From assembly GCF_027497235.1 (NCBI RefSeq), contig NZ_CP114902.1, positions 2,989,501-3,053,500 of the forward strand: a DNA stretch of 64,000 bases. Reading direction: 5' to 3'. Origin of the DNA: Micromonospora sp. WMMD1128. Its GTDB lineage: Bacteria; Actinomycetota; Actinomycetes; Mycobacteriales; Micromonosporaceae. Within the stretch, counting starts at the first letter, position 1; every line of letters begins with the position of its first letter. The notes beneath the pieces were generated by a model. It worked only from the letters and a program-made list of their open reading frames with translations. It did not search any database and was not told the DNA's origin. The translations under genes and the position numbers were made by a program. Positions 7,206-15,525 of this stretch are shown piece by piece.

Positions 7206-7982
7206 ATGGAACAGCATGAGCTCCGGCACTCCTCGTCGTTCGGCGCGGCGGCGACCGCGTACGCCGAGCACCGCCCGGACTACGCGCAGGCCGCGGTGCG
7301 CTGGGCGCTCGACACCGCGCCCGGCCGCCGGGTGCTCGACCTCGGCGCGGGCACCGGCAAGCTCACCGCCACGCTCAACGCGGTCGGCGTCGACGCCATC
7401 GCGGTCGAGCCGGACCCGGCGATGCTGGCCGAGCTGCGCCGCGCGCTGCCCGGCGTCCGCGCGCTGCCCGGCAGCGCCGAGGCGATCCCGCTGCCCGACG
7501 GCTCCGTCGACGCCGTGGTCGCCGGCAACGCCATGCACTGGTTCGACATGGCCGTGGCCGGTCCCGAGATCGCCCGGGTCCTCGCGCCCGGCGGCGTCCT
7601 GGCCGGGCTGTGGAACGTCCTGGACGACCGGGTCGACTGGGTCGCCGGGCTGGCCGAGGTCAGCGGCAGCGCCGCCGTCGGCCCCCGCGACACGCCGGTC
7701 GGTTGGCGGGTCGAGACGGCGCGGATGCACCTGCCGATAAACGGCGAACCCGCTCGGTTCGACGCGCCGGAGCAGGCCGAGTTCCCGCACGGGCAGCGCC
7801 GTACCGCCGATTCCCTGGTGGCGACGCTCGCCACGCGGGCCGGCATGCTGGTCATGCCGGCAGGCGAACGGCAGCGCACGCTCGGCCGGATCCGCGCGTT
7901 CCTGGCCAGCCGGCCGGAAACCGCCGACGGCGAGTTCACCCTCCCGATGCTGACCTGCGTGCTGCGCGTGCGGCGCCGGTGA
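7206..7982 (+). CDS. Class I SAM-dependent methyltransferase
   Basis: A 258-residue Methyltransf_11-type enzyme. Motif I 'RVLDLGAGTGKLTATL' sits at about residues 40-55, the acidic residue closing strand beta-2 is in 'AIAVEPDPAML' (about 65-75), and motif IV is 'GSVDAVVAGNAMHWFD'. The N-terminal 'SFGAAATAYAEHRPDY' is common to the family. Substrate unknown. Its stop codon overlaps the start of the next gene by four bases (GTGA), so the two are co-translated. Confidence 0.9.
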   Translation: MEQHELRHSSSFGAAATAYAEHRPDYAQAAVRWALDTAPGRRVLDLGAGTGKLTATLNAVGVDAIAVEPDPAMLAELRRALPGVRALPGSAEAIPLPDGSVDAVVAGNAMHWFDMAVAGPEIARVLAPGGVLAGLWNVLDDRVDWVAGLAEVSGSAAVGPRDTPVGWRVETARMHLPINGEPARFDAPEQAEFPHGQRRTADSLVATLATRAGMLVMPAGERQRTLGRIRAFLASRPETADGEFTLPMLTCVLRVRRR

Positions 7983-8545
7983 ACGGCACGGACGTCCGCC
8001 GCGCCGCCGCCGCGATGACCGCCGCGCTGGGGCCGGTCACCGACCGGGACTGGACGGTACGCGCAGGCGACCTGGACTGGTCGTGCTGGACCACCGCCGC
8101 GCACGTCGCGCACGACCTGGCCGGGTACGCCGGTCAGGTCGCCGGTCGTCCCGGCGACGCGTATCTCCCGTTCGACCTGCGCGTACGCCCCGACGCGCGA
8201 CCGGCCGACGTGCTGGCCGTGGCGACCGCCGCCGCCGGGATGCTGGCCGCCCTGGTGGACAGCGCCGACCCGACGGATCGGGCCTGGCACTGGGGTCCCT
8301 GCGATCCGGGCGGCTTCGCCGCGATGGGCGTGGCCGAGACCCTGCTGCACACCCACGACGTGGCCGCCGGCCTTGACCTGGGCTGGTCGATGCCGGCCGG
8401 GCTGTGCGCCGGGGTGGTGCAGCGGCTCTTTCCCGACGCGCCGGCCGGCGACCCGGCGTCGGTGCTGCTCTGGCTGACCGGCCGGGCCGCGCTGGGCGAG
8501 CAGCCCCGCAGAACGTCGTGGACCTGGCGAGCCGCGATCGGCTGA
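7979..8545 (+). CDS. DinB-fold (mycothiol-dependent maleylpyruvate isomerase N-terminal-like) protein
   Basis: A 188-residue four-helix-bundle protein starting with GTG at 7979. Metal-ligand positions expected for the fold are visible: His in 'TTAAHVAHDLAGYAGQ' (about residues 38-53) and the E-x3-H-x-H pair in 'AETLLHTHDVAAGL' (about 119-132). Such proteins in Actinobacteria use mycothiol as cofactor or are its uncharacterised relatives. It overlaps the methyltransferase gene, which suggests a shared detoxification or modification role; this is inference. Confidence 0.78.
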   Translation: MNGTDVRRAAAAMTAALGPVTDRDWTVRAGDLDWSCWTTAAHVAHDLAGYAGQVAGRPGDAYLPFDLRVRPDARPADVLAVATAAAGMLAALVDSADPTDRAWHWGPCDPGGFAAMGVAETLLHTHDVAAGLDLGWSMPAGLCAGVVQRLFPDAPAGDPASVLLWLTGRAALGEQPRRTSWTWRAAIG

Positions 8546-8565
8546 CGCCCCCAACGCCACCGGCT

Positions 8566-8584
8566 GCGGACGAACAGCGTCCGC
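8566..8584 (+). terminator. Possible terminator hairpin after the DinB-fold gene
   Basis: GCGGACG, loop AACAG, CGTCCGC: a perfect 7-bp stem 20 bases after the stop codon. There is no T-run, so it is a weak call. The rest of the gap to the convergent reductase gene shows nothing. Confidence 0.4.
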
Positions 8585-8707
8585 GACGTGGCCCGACCGT
8601 CTGGCCACGATGCGACGCCCGCGCCTGGCCCGGTTCGCGATCGCCCTCCGGTCGTCAGACCGGGCGGCCGGTCCCCGGCAGGCTCCGTCCCGGCGCATGC
8701 GGAGCGT

Positions 8708-9586
8708 CTACCGCCTTCCCACCTTTGCGGCGGCTCGTAGCTGTTCGGCCGTCCGCGCGAGTTCGGCCGCCTCGGCGGGCGCGGTGTTACTGAGCCCGCT
8801 GTGCAGCGCCGCCGAGCTGCGCAGGAAACGCCGCAGCACGGCTACGAGCAGCCCTTCCGGCAGCGTCCGCAACGCACCGAATCCGCGCGGGACCGGCGGG
8901 CTCGGCATGGCGGCCAGGTTCTGCCGGATGAGGCCGATCATGTGGCGGATCGCGTCCGGATCGTCGGCCAGCGCCACCGGGCCGCCCGCCGCGTACACCG
9001 CCTGCCCGAGCGGCGTCGCGAACGCGGCATGCGTGGTGAGCCAGGCGTCCATCCGCGGCTCGACCTTGACGTTGATGCCGGCGGCGCGGAACGCCCGCGC
9101 GATCCGTTCCAGCCGTGGGGTGGCGCGGCCGTCGGGTTCGCCGATCGGCATCGGGGCCAGGCGGTTCAGGAAGGTGGGCGCGCGGTAGCGGACCACGTCA
9201 CCGTCCATCGTGCCGCCGGCGGTGGGGAAGCCGAGCAGCACCCGCTCGTGGCCGATCACCGCGCCCAGCGGCGCCGCGCCGGCTGCCCAGTTGACCAGGA
9301 ACAGCACGTCGCCTTCGAGGCCGGCGAGTGACTCCAGCACCGCGTCCACCTGATGCGCGCGGACGACGACGACGATCAGGTCGTACGCACCGTCCGGGTG
9401 CTCGACCACCGGCACCGGCACCCGCCGGACGGTCGGGCTGGTCTGCTCGGCGAGCCGCACGCCGTGCCGGCGCAGGGCGGCCAGGCGCTCGCCCCGGGCC
9501 AGGAGCGACACGTCGTGCCCGGCCTCGTGCAGGTGGGCGGCGAGCAGGCTGCCGCACACCCCGGCGCCGTACACCAGCAGTTTCAT
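8708..9586 (-). CDS. Ketopantoate reductase-like (ApbA/PanE) oxidoreductase
   Basis: A 292-residue NADP-dependent enzyme. The N-terminal Rossmann motif is G-A-G-V-C-G-S (residues 8-14 in 'LLVYGAGVCGSLLAAHL'), followed by 'DLIVVVVRAHQVDAVL' (strand with the ketoacid-side loop), and a helical ApbA_C domain from about residue 170. The typical lysine of PanE after the nucleotide domain is not obvious: the expected 'VK' position reads 'VRAHQ'. So this is probably a paralogue acting on another 2-keto or hydroxy acid rather than the pantothenate enzyme. It is divergent from a TetR gene with an operator between them. Confidence 0.8.
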   Translation of the reverse strand: MKLLVYGAGVCGSLLAAHLHEAGHDVSLLARGERLAALRRHGVRLAEQTSPTVRRVPVPVVEHPDGAYDLIVVVVRAHQVDAVLESLAGLEGDVLFLVNWAAGAAPLGAVIGHERVLLGFPTAGGTMDGDVVRYRAPTFLNRLAPMPIGEPDGRATPRLERIARAFRAAGINVKVEPRMDAWLTTHAAFATPLGQAVYAAGGPVALADDPDAIRHMIGLIRQNLAAMPSPPVPRGFGALRTLPEGLLVAVLRRFLRSSAALHSGLSNTAPAEAAELARTAEQLRAAAKVGRR

Positions 9587-9609
9587 GTCTATCCCACCCA
9601 GTCATTCAT

Positions 9610-9630
9610 ACGTCCGTTTAAATCGTACGT
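9610..9630. promoter_or_regulatory. Probable TetR operator between reductase and regulator genes
   Basis: A 21-bp imperfect palindrome with ACGT at both ends and the pattern ACGT-x-CG-x-TT-x-AA-x-CG-x-ACGT. It sits in the 61-base divergent spacer, just upstream of a TAGAGT -10-like hexamer (9634-9639) for the TetR gene, so a bound repressor would block both promoters. Confidence 0.65.
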
Positions 9631-9647
9631 CTGTAGAGTAGCTGCTC

Positions 9648-10328
9648 ATGGGGTCATCCGATACCCGCACCCAGATCCTCGACGCGGCCGAGCACCTGTT
9701 CGCCGAGCACGGCTACCGTGGTGCCTCGATCCGCGCGATCACCGACCGCGCCGGAGCGAACCTGGCCGCCATCGGGTACCACTTCGGCTCGAAGGCGGAA
9801 CTCCTGGCCGCGGTCGCCCGCCGGGTGATCGAGCCGATCACCGCCGCGCAGGCCGCCGGCCTCGACCGGGTGCTCGCCGAGACCCCGGACCCGCCCGTCG
9901 CCGACCTGGTGGAGGCGTTCGCGGGGCCGCTGTTCGACCGGATGCGGGCCGGCGACGAGGGCGGTGCCCGGACGTCCCGGCTGATCGTGATGATCCTCAG
10001 CGATCCCGCCGAGGAGGTGCGCAACTGGACCGGCCCAGCCACGGACACGGTCCGCGACCGTTTCGTGGCGGCCTTCGAGCGCGCCCTGCCCGGCCTCCCC
10101 CAGGAAGAGCTGTGGTTCCGGATGCGGGGGATCCTCGCCGTGACCGCCGTGGACCGCGTCGGGGTCTACCACCAGGATCCTCCGGCCAGCCTCCCCCCGG
10201 AAACGGGCCAGGCCGCCCGGAACTGGGCGATCACGTTCCTGACCGCGGCGATGAGCGCGCCACCGACCGGACCTGACGTCTCGGGACGGCCGCGGTCGGC
10301 GGCCGGACCGTGTGACCGGAGACCATGA
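9648..10328 (+). CDS. TetR/AcrR family transcriptional repressor
   Basis: A 226-residue regulator. Residues 5-52 are a TetR_N DNA-binding domain: 'TRTQILDAAEHLFAEHGYRGASIRAITDRAGANLAAIGYHFGSKAELL' carries the typical turn and the Y-x-H-F-x-S/x-K end. The rest is a helical ligand-binding domain (TetR_C type seen in CerR-like proteins, with a conserved 'FRMRGILAV'). It most likely represses itself and the divergent ketopantoate-reductase-like gene through the palindrome at 9610-9630; the inducer is unknown. The last 20 residues are low-complexity. Confidence 0.9.
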   Translation: MGSSDTRTQILDAAEHLFAEHGYRGASIRAITDRAGANLAAIGYHFGSKAELLAAVARRVIEPITAAQAAGLDRVLAETPDPPVADLVEAFAGPLFDRMRAGDEGGARTSRLIVMILSDPAEEVRNWTGPATDTVRDRFVAAFERALPGLPQEELWFRMRGILAVTAVDRVGVYHQDPPASLPPETGQAARNWAITFLTAAMSAPPTGPDVSGRPRSAAGPCDRRP

Positions 10329-10352
10329 CGATGCGGTGAACCGGGGCGGGTT

Positions 10353-10844
10353 TCAGCGGCGCCACCAGCGCCACCGCCGCCGGGTCCGCGCCGGACGGGC
10401 GACGTGCGGCACCGGTTCGACGGCCGTGGCCGGGACGGCGCGCTGCCGGTCGGCCCGCCAGCGGCGTACCACCTCGTCGACGTCGACCGGGCGGACCACC
10501 ACGCGCGGGCCGGTGGGGGTGCGCAGCCAGGCCACCACCTCGGCGTTGAGCACCGCCACGTACGACCGGACCGCCTCCTCGGTGGGCAGGTCCCGCACCT
10601 CGTCGGGGAGCTGCTCGATGCGCCGGCGCAGTTGCAGCGGGGTGGGCAGCATCAGGTCCGACGGGATCTGCTCCCGCTCCATGAAACCTCGGATCCACCA
10701 GCCCTCGTCGTAGGGCGCGTCCCGGCCCGGGATCGGCTTGCCGGCGCCCGGCAGGTTGTCGAACTCCCCACGCTCCTGGGCCGAGCGGATCTGCGCCTCG
10801 ACCGCGGCCTCCCAGCCGTACGTCACCGCCGTCACCTCCCGCAT
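10353..10844 (-). CDS. DUF1992 (DnaJ-homologue subfamily C member 28-like conserved domain) protein
   Basis: A 163-residue protein. The family signature is clear: 'AAVEAQIRSAQERGEFDNLPGAGKPI' at residues 14-39 and 'LMLPTPLQLRRRIEQL' near 64-79. DUF1992 proteins occur from bacteria to animals (DNAJC28) and have no established biochemical role. The C-terminal 20 residues are an Arg/Trp-rich tail. It starts with ATG at 10844 and is divergent from the HAD phosphatase gene, with 52 bases between the starts. Confidence 0.88.
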   Translation of the reverse strand: MREVTAVTYGWEAAVEAQIRSAQERGEFDNLPGAGKPIPGRDAPYDEGWWIRGFMEREQIPSDLMLPTPLQLRRRIEQLPDEVRDLPTEEAVRSYVAVLNAEVVAWLRTPTGPRVVVRPVDVDEVVRRWRADRQRAVPATAVEPVPHVARPARTRRRWRWWRR

Positions 10845-10896
10845 ACACCGTATCCGGCCCGGGCGGATCGATCGAACCGTGATCTACTGTGCGACC

Positions 10897-11565
10897 ATGC
10901 AGCGACTGGCGTTGTTCGACCTCGATGACACACTCATCGACCGTCAGGCGGCGTTCCGGGCATGGGCGGAAGAGTTCGTGACCGATCGTGGGCTTGACGA
11001 CAAGGCCCTGACCTGGCTGATCGCCACCGACGCACACATGTCCGGCCCCCGAGGCCCCTTCTTCGCCGCGGTCCGCGACGAATTCGCGCTCCGGCAGGCC
11101 GCCGGGGACCTCTGGCAGCAGTACCGCCGGCGCATGCCCGAGTTGGTCTCCTGCCGAGCCGAGGACCGCGACGCGCTCCGGCAGCTGCGCGCGGCGGGCT
11201 GGCGCATCGGGATCGTGACCAACGGCATGGCCGACAACCAGCAGGGGAAGATCCGCCGTACCGGGTTGGACGCCCTCGTCGACGGCTGCTGCATCTCCGA
11301 CGAGGTGGGCATCCGCAAGCCTGATCCGACGATCTTCCAGATCATCGCGCAACGATGCGGGACATCCACGCAGCGCGGTGGGTGGATGGTCGGCGACGAC
11401 CTGACACTCGACATCGCCGGCGGTCACGGCGCCGGCCTGCACACGATCTGGTTGCGACCGACCCGAACGTTTCAGGAGTTCACGGGCCCCGCACCCGACT
11501 TCACCACCGCCACCGTGACCGACGCGGTCCAGATCCTTCTGACGCGGGACCTGCCTGCCGGCTGA
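10897..11565 (+). CDS. HAD superfamily hydrolase
   Basis: A 222-residue haloacid-dehalogenase-type phosphatase. Motif I 'LFDLDDTL' (residues 5-12, nucleophile Asp), motif II 'IVTNG' (about 108-112), motif III Lys in 'GIRKPDP' (about 139-145) and motif IV 'MVGDD' (about 168-172) are all present, and a helical cap lies between motifs I and II. It dephosphorylates a small cytosolic metabolite of unknown identity. TACTGT (10885-10890) ends six bases before the ATG, so the transcript is probably leaderless. Confidence 0.92.
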   Translation: MQRLALFDLDDTLIDRQAAFRAWAEEFVTDRGLDDKALTWLIATDAHMSGPRGPFFAAVRDEFALRQAAGDLWQQYRRRMPELVSCRAEDRDALRQLRAAGWRIGIVTNGMADNQQGKIRRTGLDALVDGCCISDEVGIRKPDPTIFQIIAQRCGTSTQRGGWMVGDDLTLDIAGGHGAGLHTIWLRPTRTFQEFTGPAPDFTTATVTDAVQILLTRDLPAG

Positions 11566-11652
11566 TGGTGCAGGTGCACCGGCGCGTCGCGATCAAGGCG
11601 GAACCCGGCCGGCTGCGCGTAGTGTGCCGGCGGACGAGAGAAGGGCGGTGGC

Positions 11653-12057
11653 GTGCGGGACTGGCTGGTCGGACTCGCGGTGGCGGCGGCCGGCGTGGTC
11701 GCGGGTTGGGCGGTGCTGGTGTTGCTGGCCCGACGGCTGCCGCCGGGGCCGCTGCGGGACCTGGCCGCGTTCCTGCCCGACTGTCTGACCACGGTGCGCC
11801 GCCTGCGCCGCGACCCGCGGGTGCCGCGCCGGGCCCGGGTCGCGATCGTCGTCGCCGCGATCTGGTTGGCGAGCCCGATCGACCTGATCCCGGAGTTCCT
11901 GCCGGTGATCGGCCCGCTTGACGACGTCGTCGTGGTCGCCCTCGCCCTGCGCTATGCCGGGCGGCAGGTGCCCCGGCAGGTGCTGCTCGACGCGTGGCCG
12001 GGTGAGCCTCGGCTGCTGCTGCGCCTGCTCGGCGACGCCGGGGCACGTCGCCGGTGA
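11653..12057 (+). CDS. YkvA/DUF1232 family membrane protein
   Basis: A 134-residue protein starting with GTG at 11653 after GAAGGGCGG. It has an N-terminal membrane helix ('WLVGLAVAAAGVVAGWAVLVLL', residues 4-25) and the DUF1232 hairpin at about 64-98, with the signature 'ASPIDLIPEFLPVIGPLDDVVVV'. The role of the family is unknown. It lies 87 bases after the HAD gene in the same direction. Confidence 0.87.
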   Translation: MRDWLVGLAVAAAGVVAGWAVLVLLARRLPPGPLRDLAAFLPDCLTTVRRLRRDPRVPRRARVAIVVAAIWLASPIDLIPEFLPVIGPLDDVVVVALALRYAGRQVPRQVLLDAWPGEPRLLLRLLGDAGARRR

Positions 12058-12088
12058 CGCGACGCCGGGGCACGTCGCCGGCGCCGGT

Positions 12089-12637
12089 TCAGGGCAGCCG
12101 GCGTACGTGCCGGTGGCCGTCGCGGGGGAACGGCGGGCGGGCCGGCAGCACCTCGGTGAAGGCGTACCCGCTCTTCTCCGCCACCCGGCAGGAGGCCGGG
12201 TTGTCGACCTGGTGGAACAGCTCCATGCGGGTCAGGCCGGCGGCGGCGAACCGGGTGAACGCCCATCCGGTGACCGCGTCGACCGCGCGGGGCGCGACGC
12301 CGCGCCCGCGGGCCGGGGCGGCGGTCCAGTAGCCGACCTCGGCGGCCGGGCAGCCGGGTCGGACCTCCTTGAGCACCACGCACGCCACCAGCCGCTCCCC
12401 CGCCGGCTCGGGTTCCAGCACGGCGAAGCTGAACCGGCGGTCGGCGGCCCAGCCCTGCCGGGCGCGGCGCAGGAACGCCCGCGCCTCGGCCCGGGTGGTC
12501 ACCGGCCAGCGGGTCCAGGCGCGCAGCACCGGATCCCGGTACGCCTCCAGCAACGCCTCGGCGTCGCCGTCGCGCCACGGTCGCAGCAGCAGGCCGGGCG
12601 CGGTCGGGGTGGCGGCGGCGGACAGCACGACGGGCAT
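12089..12637 (-). CDS. GNAT family N-acetyltransferase (RimJ/RimL-like)
   Basis: A 182-residue acetyltransferase of the Acetyltransf_3 subtype: 'LLLRPWRDGDAEALLEAYRDP' opens the domain, 'EVGYWTAAPARGRGVAPRAV' is the acetyl-CoA loop (about residues 100-118), and 'RMELFHQVDNPASCRVAEKSGY' is the conserved Asn/Ser helix. Such enzymes acetylate N-terminal amines of proteins or small amines such as antibiotics. ATG at 12637 is chosen because the domain begins 17 residues later and the upstream extension overlaps the LysE promoter. Confidence 0.87.
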   Translation of the reverse strand: MPVVLSAAATPTAPGLLLRPWRDGDAEALLEAYRDPVLRAWTRWPVTTRAEARAFLRRARQGWAADRRFSFAVLEPEPAGERLVACVVLKEVRPGCPAAEVGYWTAAPARGRGVAPRAVDAVTGWAFTRFAAAGLTRMELFHQVDNPASCRVAEKSGYAFTEVLPARPPFPRDGHRHVRRLP

Positions 12638-12737
12638 CTGTCGAGTGTCGCGCGTCACCGGCCCCGGCCGCGAGCCCGGACCTCCCGGCGGCGGCGGGCG
12701 GCGTAGGGTCCGGGCAGGGTCTACGGCGGGAGGCGGC

Positions 12738-13388
12738 GTGGTCACGTTCGGTGCGGTGATGGGGATCGCCCTGGTGGCGCTCGGTCTGGTGCTCACGCCC
12801 GGGCCGAACATGGTCTATCTGGTGTCCCGCTCGGTCACCCAGGGGCGGCGGGCCGGTCTGGTGTCGCTGCTCGGGGTGGCGGTCGGTTTCCTGGTCTACC
12901 TGGCCGCCGCGGTGGCCGGCATCGCCACCGTGTTCGTGCTGGTCCCGCCGCTCTACACGGCGGTGAAGCTGGCCGGCGCGGCATACCTGCTCTGGCTGGC
13001 GTGGCGGACGCTGCGCCCGGGCGGCCGGTCGGCGTTCACGCCGCTGCCGTTGCCGCCGGACCGGCCCCGGCGCCTGTTCACCATGGGTCTGGTGACCAAC
13101 CTGCTGAACCCGAAGATCGCCATCCTGTACGTGTCGCTGCTGCCGCAGTTCGTCGATCCGGCGCGCGGGCACGTGGCGGTGCAGAGCCTGCTGCTCGGGG
13201 CGACCCAGATCGGCATCGCGCTGACCGTGAACGCGGTGATCGTGCTCAGCGCCGGCGCGGTGTCGACGTTCCTCACCCGCCGCCCGGCCTGGGCGCGCCT
13301 GCAGCGGTACGTGATGGGCACCGTGCTGGCCGGGCTCGCGGTGCGGATCGCCGCCGACCGCTCCCGCGCCGCCGTCGCCACGCCCTGA
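12738..13388 (+). CDS. LysE/RhtB family amino-acid exporter
   Basis: A 216-residue inner-membrane protein with six predicted helices. The family signature 'LVLTPGPNMVYLVSRSVTQGRRAGLVSLLGVAVG' occupies residues 15-48, and the second half carries 'GLVTNLLNPKIAILYVSLLPQFVDP' (about 115-139). It exports amino acids such as homoserine, threonine, lysine or analogues. GTG at 12738 has GGGAGG at a good distance. It is divergent from the acetyltransferase gene; the pairing may be fortuitous. Confidence 0.92.
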   Translation: MVTFGAVMGIALVALGLVLTPGPNMVYLVSRSVTQGRRAGLVSLLGVAVGFLVYLAAAVAGIATVFVLVPPLYTAVKLAGAAYLLWLAWRTLRPGGRSAFTPLPLPPDRPRRLFTMGLVTNLLNPKIAILYVSLLPQFVDPARGHVAVQSLLLGATQIGIALTVNAVIVLSAGAVSTFLTRRPAWARLQRYVMGTVLAGLAVRIAADRSRAAVATP

Positions 13389-13401
13389 GGCGGTACGCGG
13401 G

Positions 13402-15411
13402 TCAGCCGGGCGGTTCGCGCAGCACCGCCACGCCGCCGGGCGGCACGGTGACCGCGTCGTCGACCGGCGCATCGGTGAGCAGTTCGTGTCCGGTGGCCGG
13501 CACCCGCTGCGGCCGGTCGGTGTGGTTGAGCAGGAACAGCCAGCTCCGGTCGCCGTCGCGGCGGCGGACCGCCTCGACGCCCGGCGGGGCCGCCGGGCAG
13601 GTCGGGACGACGCCGGCGAGCCGGGCCGCGTCGACGAGCAGCCGGCGGTACGTGTCGTCGTCGGGTCGGGTGGAGACGTACCAGGTGCGGGCGGCGCCGA
13701 TCCGGTGGCGGGTGACCGCGGGGCGGCCGTCGAGCACCCCGCCGATGTACGCGGTGACCGTCTCGGCGCCGGCCAGGTGCACCGTCTCGGACCAGATCCG
13801 GCCGATCCCGCCGCTGGTCAACGGCACCCGTTCGTCGTCGGCGAGGGGGTGGAACTCCTCCACCCGCACGCCGAGCAGGTCCCGGTAGGCGCCGGGGTAG
13901 CCGCCGAGGCGGATCCGGGCGTGTTCGTCGGCGACGCCGCTGAGCCAGGTGACGAGCAGGTGCCCGCCGGCGTGGACGTGCCGGCGTACCCAGTCGGCGG
14001 TGGCGTCGGAGGCCAGGTAGAGGGCGGGGAGCACGAGCAGCCGGTGCCCGTCGAGCGGGTCGCCCGGCATCACCAGGTCGGCGGTGATGCCGGCGTGCCA
14101 CAGCGTCCGGTGCGCGGCGGCCACCTCGCCGGGGTGGTCGAGGCCGTCGCGGGGCATCCCCGGGTGGCGCAGCGCCCAGCCGCTGGCGGCGTCGTACGCG
14201 ATCGCCACCCGCGCCTGCACGTGGCCGGTCGCGGTCCCTTCGAGCCGGCGCAGCGCGGCGCCGAGGTCACTGGCCTCGCGGAACACGCGGGTGTCCGCGC
14301 CGGCGTGGGACACCACCGCGGAGTGGAACCGTTCCGCGCCGCCGGCCGGGGCGCGCCACTGGAAGAACATCACCCCGGCGGAGCCGCGGGCCACGTGGGC
14401 GAGGCTGTGCCGGGTCATCCGGCCGGGTTCCTTGGTGTGCATCCGCCCGGCGGTGTGGATCTGGTTGGGGGCGCTCTCCATCAGCAGCCACGGCGCGGGT
14501 CGGCCGGCGCCGTGGCGGGCCCAGCCGCGGGCGAGGTCGGCGGCGAGCGCGGTCTGTTCCTCCGCGCCCCGGTCGACCCGCGTCGGGTAGTGGTCGACGG
14601 CGACCACGTCGACCTCGCGCGCCCACCGGGCGTGGTCGACCGGCACCCAGTCGCCGAGGACGTAGTTGGTGGTCACCGGCACCGACGGGTTCGCCGCCCG
14701 CAGCAGGTCCCGCTGTTCGGTGTACGCCGACAGCAGGGTGTCGGACCAGAAGCGGCGGAAGTCGAGCAGGTGGCCGGGGTTGCCCAGGTACTGGGTGGCG
14801 CGGGGCGGGCCGATCTGCGCCCAGTCGGAGTAGTGCTGGCTCCAGAAGCTGGTGACCCAGGCGTCGTTGAGCGCGTCGAGGTCGCCGTGGCGGTCGGTGA
14901 GCCAGCGGCGGAACGCGGCCTCGACGTGCGGGCAGTGGCAGGTGGTGCCGTACTCGTTGTGCACGTGCCACAGCGCCAGCGCGGGGTGGTGGGCGTACCG
15001 GGCGGCGAGCACCTCGGCGATGCGGCGGGCGGCGGCGCGGTAGGCGGGCGCGGCGGCGCAGTAGGTGTCCCGGCTGCCGTGGTGCAGGCGTACCCCGTCG
15101 GCGGTGACCGGCAGCGCGCCGGGGTGGTTGAGGGTGAACCAGGGCGGTGGGGAGGCGGTGGGCGTGGCCAGGGCGGCCCGGATGCCGTTGTCGTGCAGCA
15201 GGTCCAGCACCCGGTCGAGCCAGTCGAGGGTGTAGCGGCCGGGGGCGGGTTCGAGGCGGGACCAGGCGAACACGCCGACGGTGACCAGGTCGACGCCGGC
15301 CGCGCGCATCAGGGCGACGTCGTCGCGCCACACCTCGGGCGGCCACTGCTCCGGGTTCCAGTCGCCGCCGTAGCGGAGCCCGCCGTCGCTCCACAGCGCT
15401 TTAGTTGTCAT
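13402..15411 (-). CDS. Beta-galactosidase, glycoside hydrolase family 42
   Basis: A 669-residue cytoplasmic enzyme without signal peptide. The TIM barrel opens with 'GGDWNPEQWP' and 'VFAWSRLEPAPGRYTLDWLDRVLD'; the acid/base Glu is in 'HNEYGTTCHC' (about residue 152), followed by the family's Cys cluster, and the nucleophile Glu is in 'LLMESAPNQ' (about 309). A trimerisation domain ('GHRLLVLPALYL', 'GGHLLVTWLSGV') and a C-terminal beta domain follow. It removes terminal beta-D-galactose (or alpha-L-arabinopyranose) from oligosaccharides. The ATG at 15411 has no ribosome site but lies seven bases after TACTTT, hence probably leaderless; TTG at 15420 is less likely. Confidence 0.93.
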   Translation of the reverse strand: MTTKALWSDGGLRYGGDWNPEQWPPEVWRDDVALMRAAGVDLVTVGVFAWSRLEPAPGRYTLDWLDRVLDLLHDNGIRAALATPTASPPPWFTLNHPGALPVTADGVRLHHGSRDTYCAAAPAYRAAARRIAEVLAARYAHHPALALWHVHNEYGTTCHCPHVEAAFRRWLTDRHGDLDALNDAWVTSFWSQHYSDWAQIGPPRATQYLGNPGHLLDFRRFWSDTLLSAYTEQRDLLRAANPSVPVTTNYVLGDWVPVDHARWAREVDVVAVDHYPTRVDRGAEEQTALAADLARGWARHGAGRPAPWLLMESAPNQIHTAGRMHTKEPGRMTRHSLAHVARGSAGVMFFQWRAPAGGAERFHSAVVSHAGADTRVFREASDLGAALRRLEGTATGHVQARVAIAYDAASGWALRHPGMPRDGLDHPGEVAAAHRTLWHAGITADLVMPGDPLDGHRLLVLPALYLASDATADWVRRHVHAGGHLLVTWLSGVADEHARIRLGGYPGAYRDLLGVRVEEFHPLADDERVPLTSGGIGRIWSETVHLAGAETVTAYIGGVLDGRPAVTRHRIGAARTWYVSTRPDDDTYRRLLVDAARLAGVVPTCPAAPPGVEAVRRRDGDRSWLFLLNHTDRPQRVPATGHELLTDAPVDDAVTVPPGGVAVLREPPG

Positions 15412-15418
15412 CTGCGCC

Positions 15419-15448
15419 AAAGTAGGAACAGGTGGGGCGGAAAGTCAA
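15419..15448 (-). promoter_or_regulatory. Promoter of the GH42 gene (leaderless)
   Basis: On the minus strand, TTGACT (-35 like, 15443-15448) is separated by 18 bases from TACTTT (-10, TANNNT form, 15419-15424), which ends seven bases before the ATG. The predicted start of transcription coincides with the start codon. Confidence 0.6.
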
Positions 15449-15465
15449 TGCCGTCGATCATTGAC
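15444..15465. promoter_or_regulatory. Inverted repeat operator between GH42 and GH31 genes
   Basis: GTCAATG, eight bases, CATTGAC. The arms overlap the -35 elements of the two divergent genes (TTGACT on minus, TTGACA at 15461-15466 on plus). A TTAGTT element follows at 15468-15473 and a TTTAGTTTAA element lies in front of the ROK gene at 17874-17883. ROK proteins of the XylR type recognise TTAGTTT half-sites in other bacteria, so the ROK product may act here. Confidence 0.55.
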
Positions 15466-15525
15466 AGTTAGTTGTGGTTCCAAAGAAACTTGCGGGACCG
15501 CCCGTGTCGCCGCGAGGAGACGCCC

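Noticed and set aside
8708..9586. Calling this gene panE
   Set aside because: Pantothenate genes are not adjacent and the usual Lys-containing motif after the nucleotide-binding strands is not evident.
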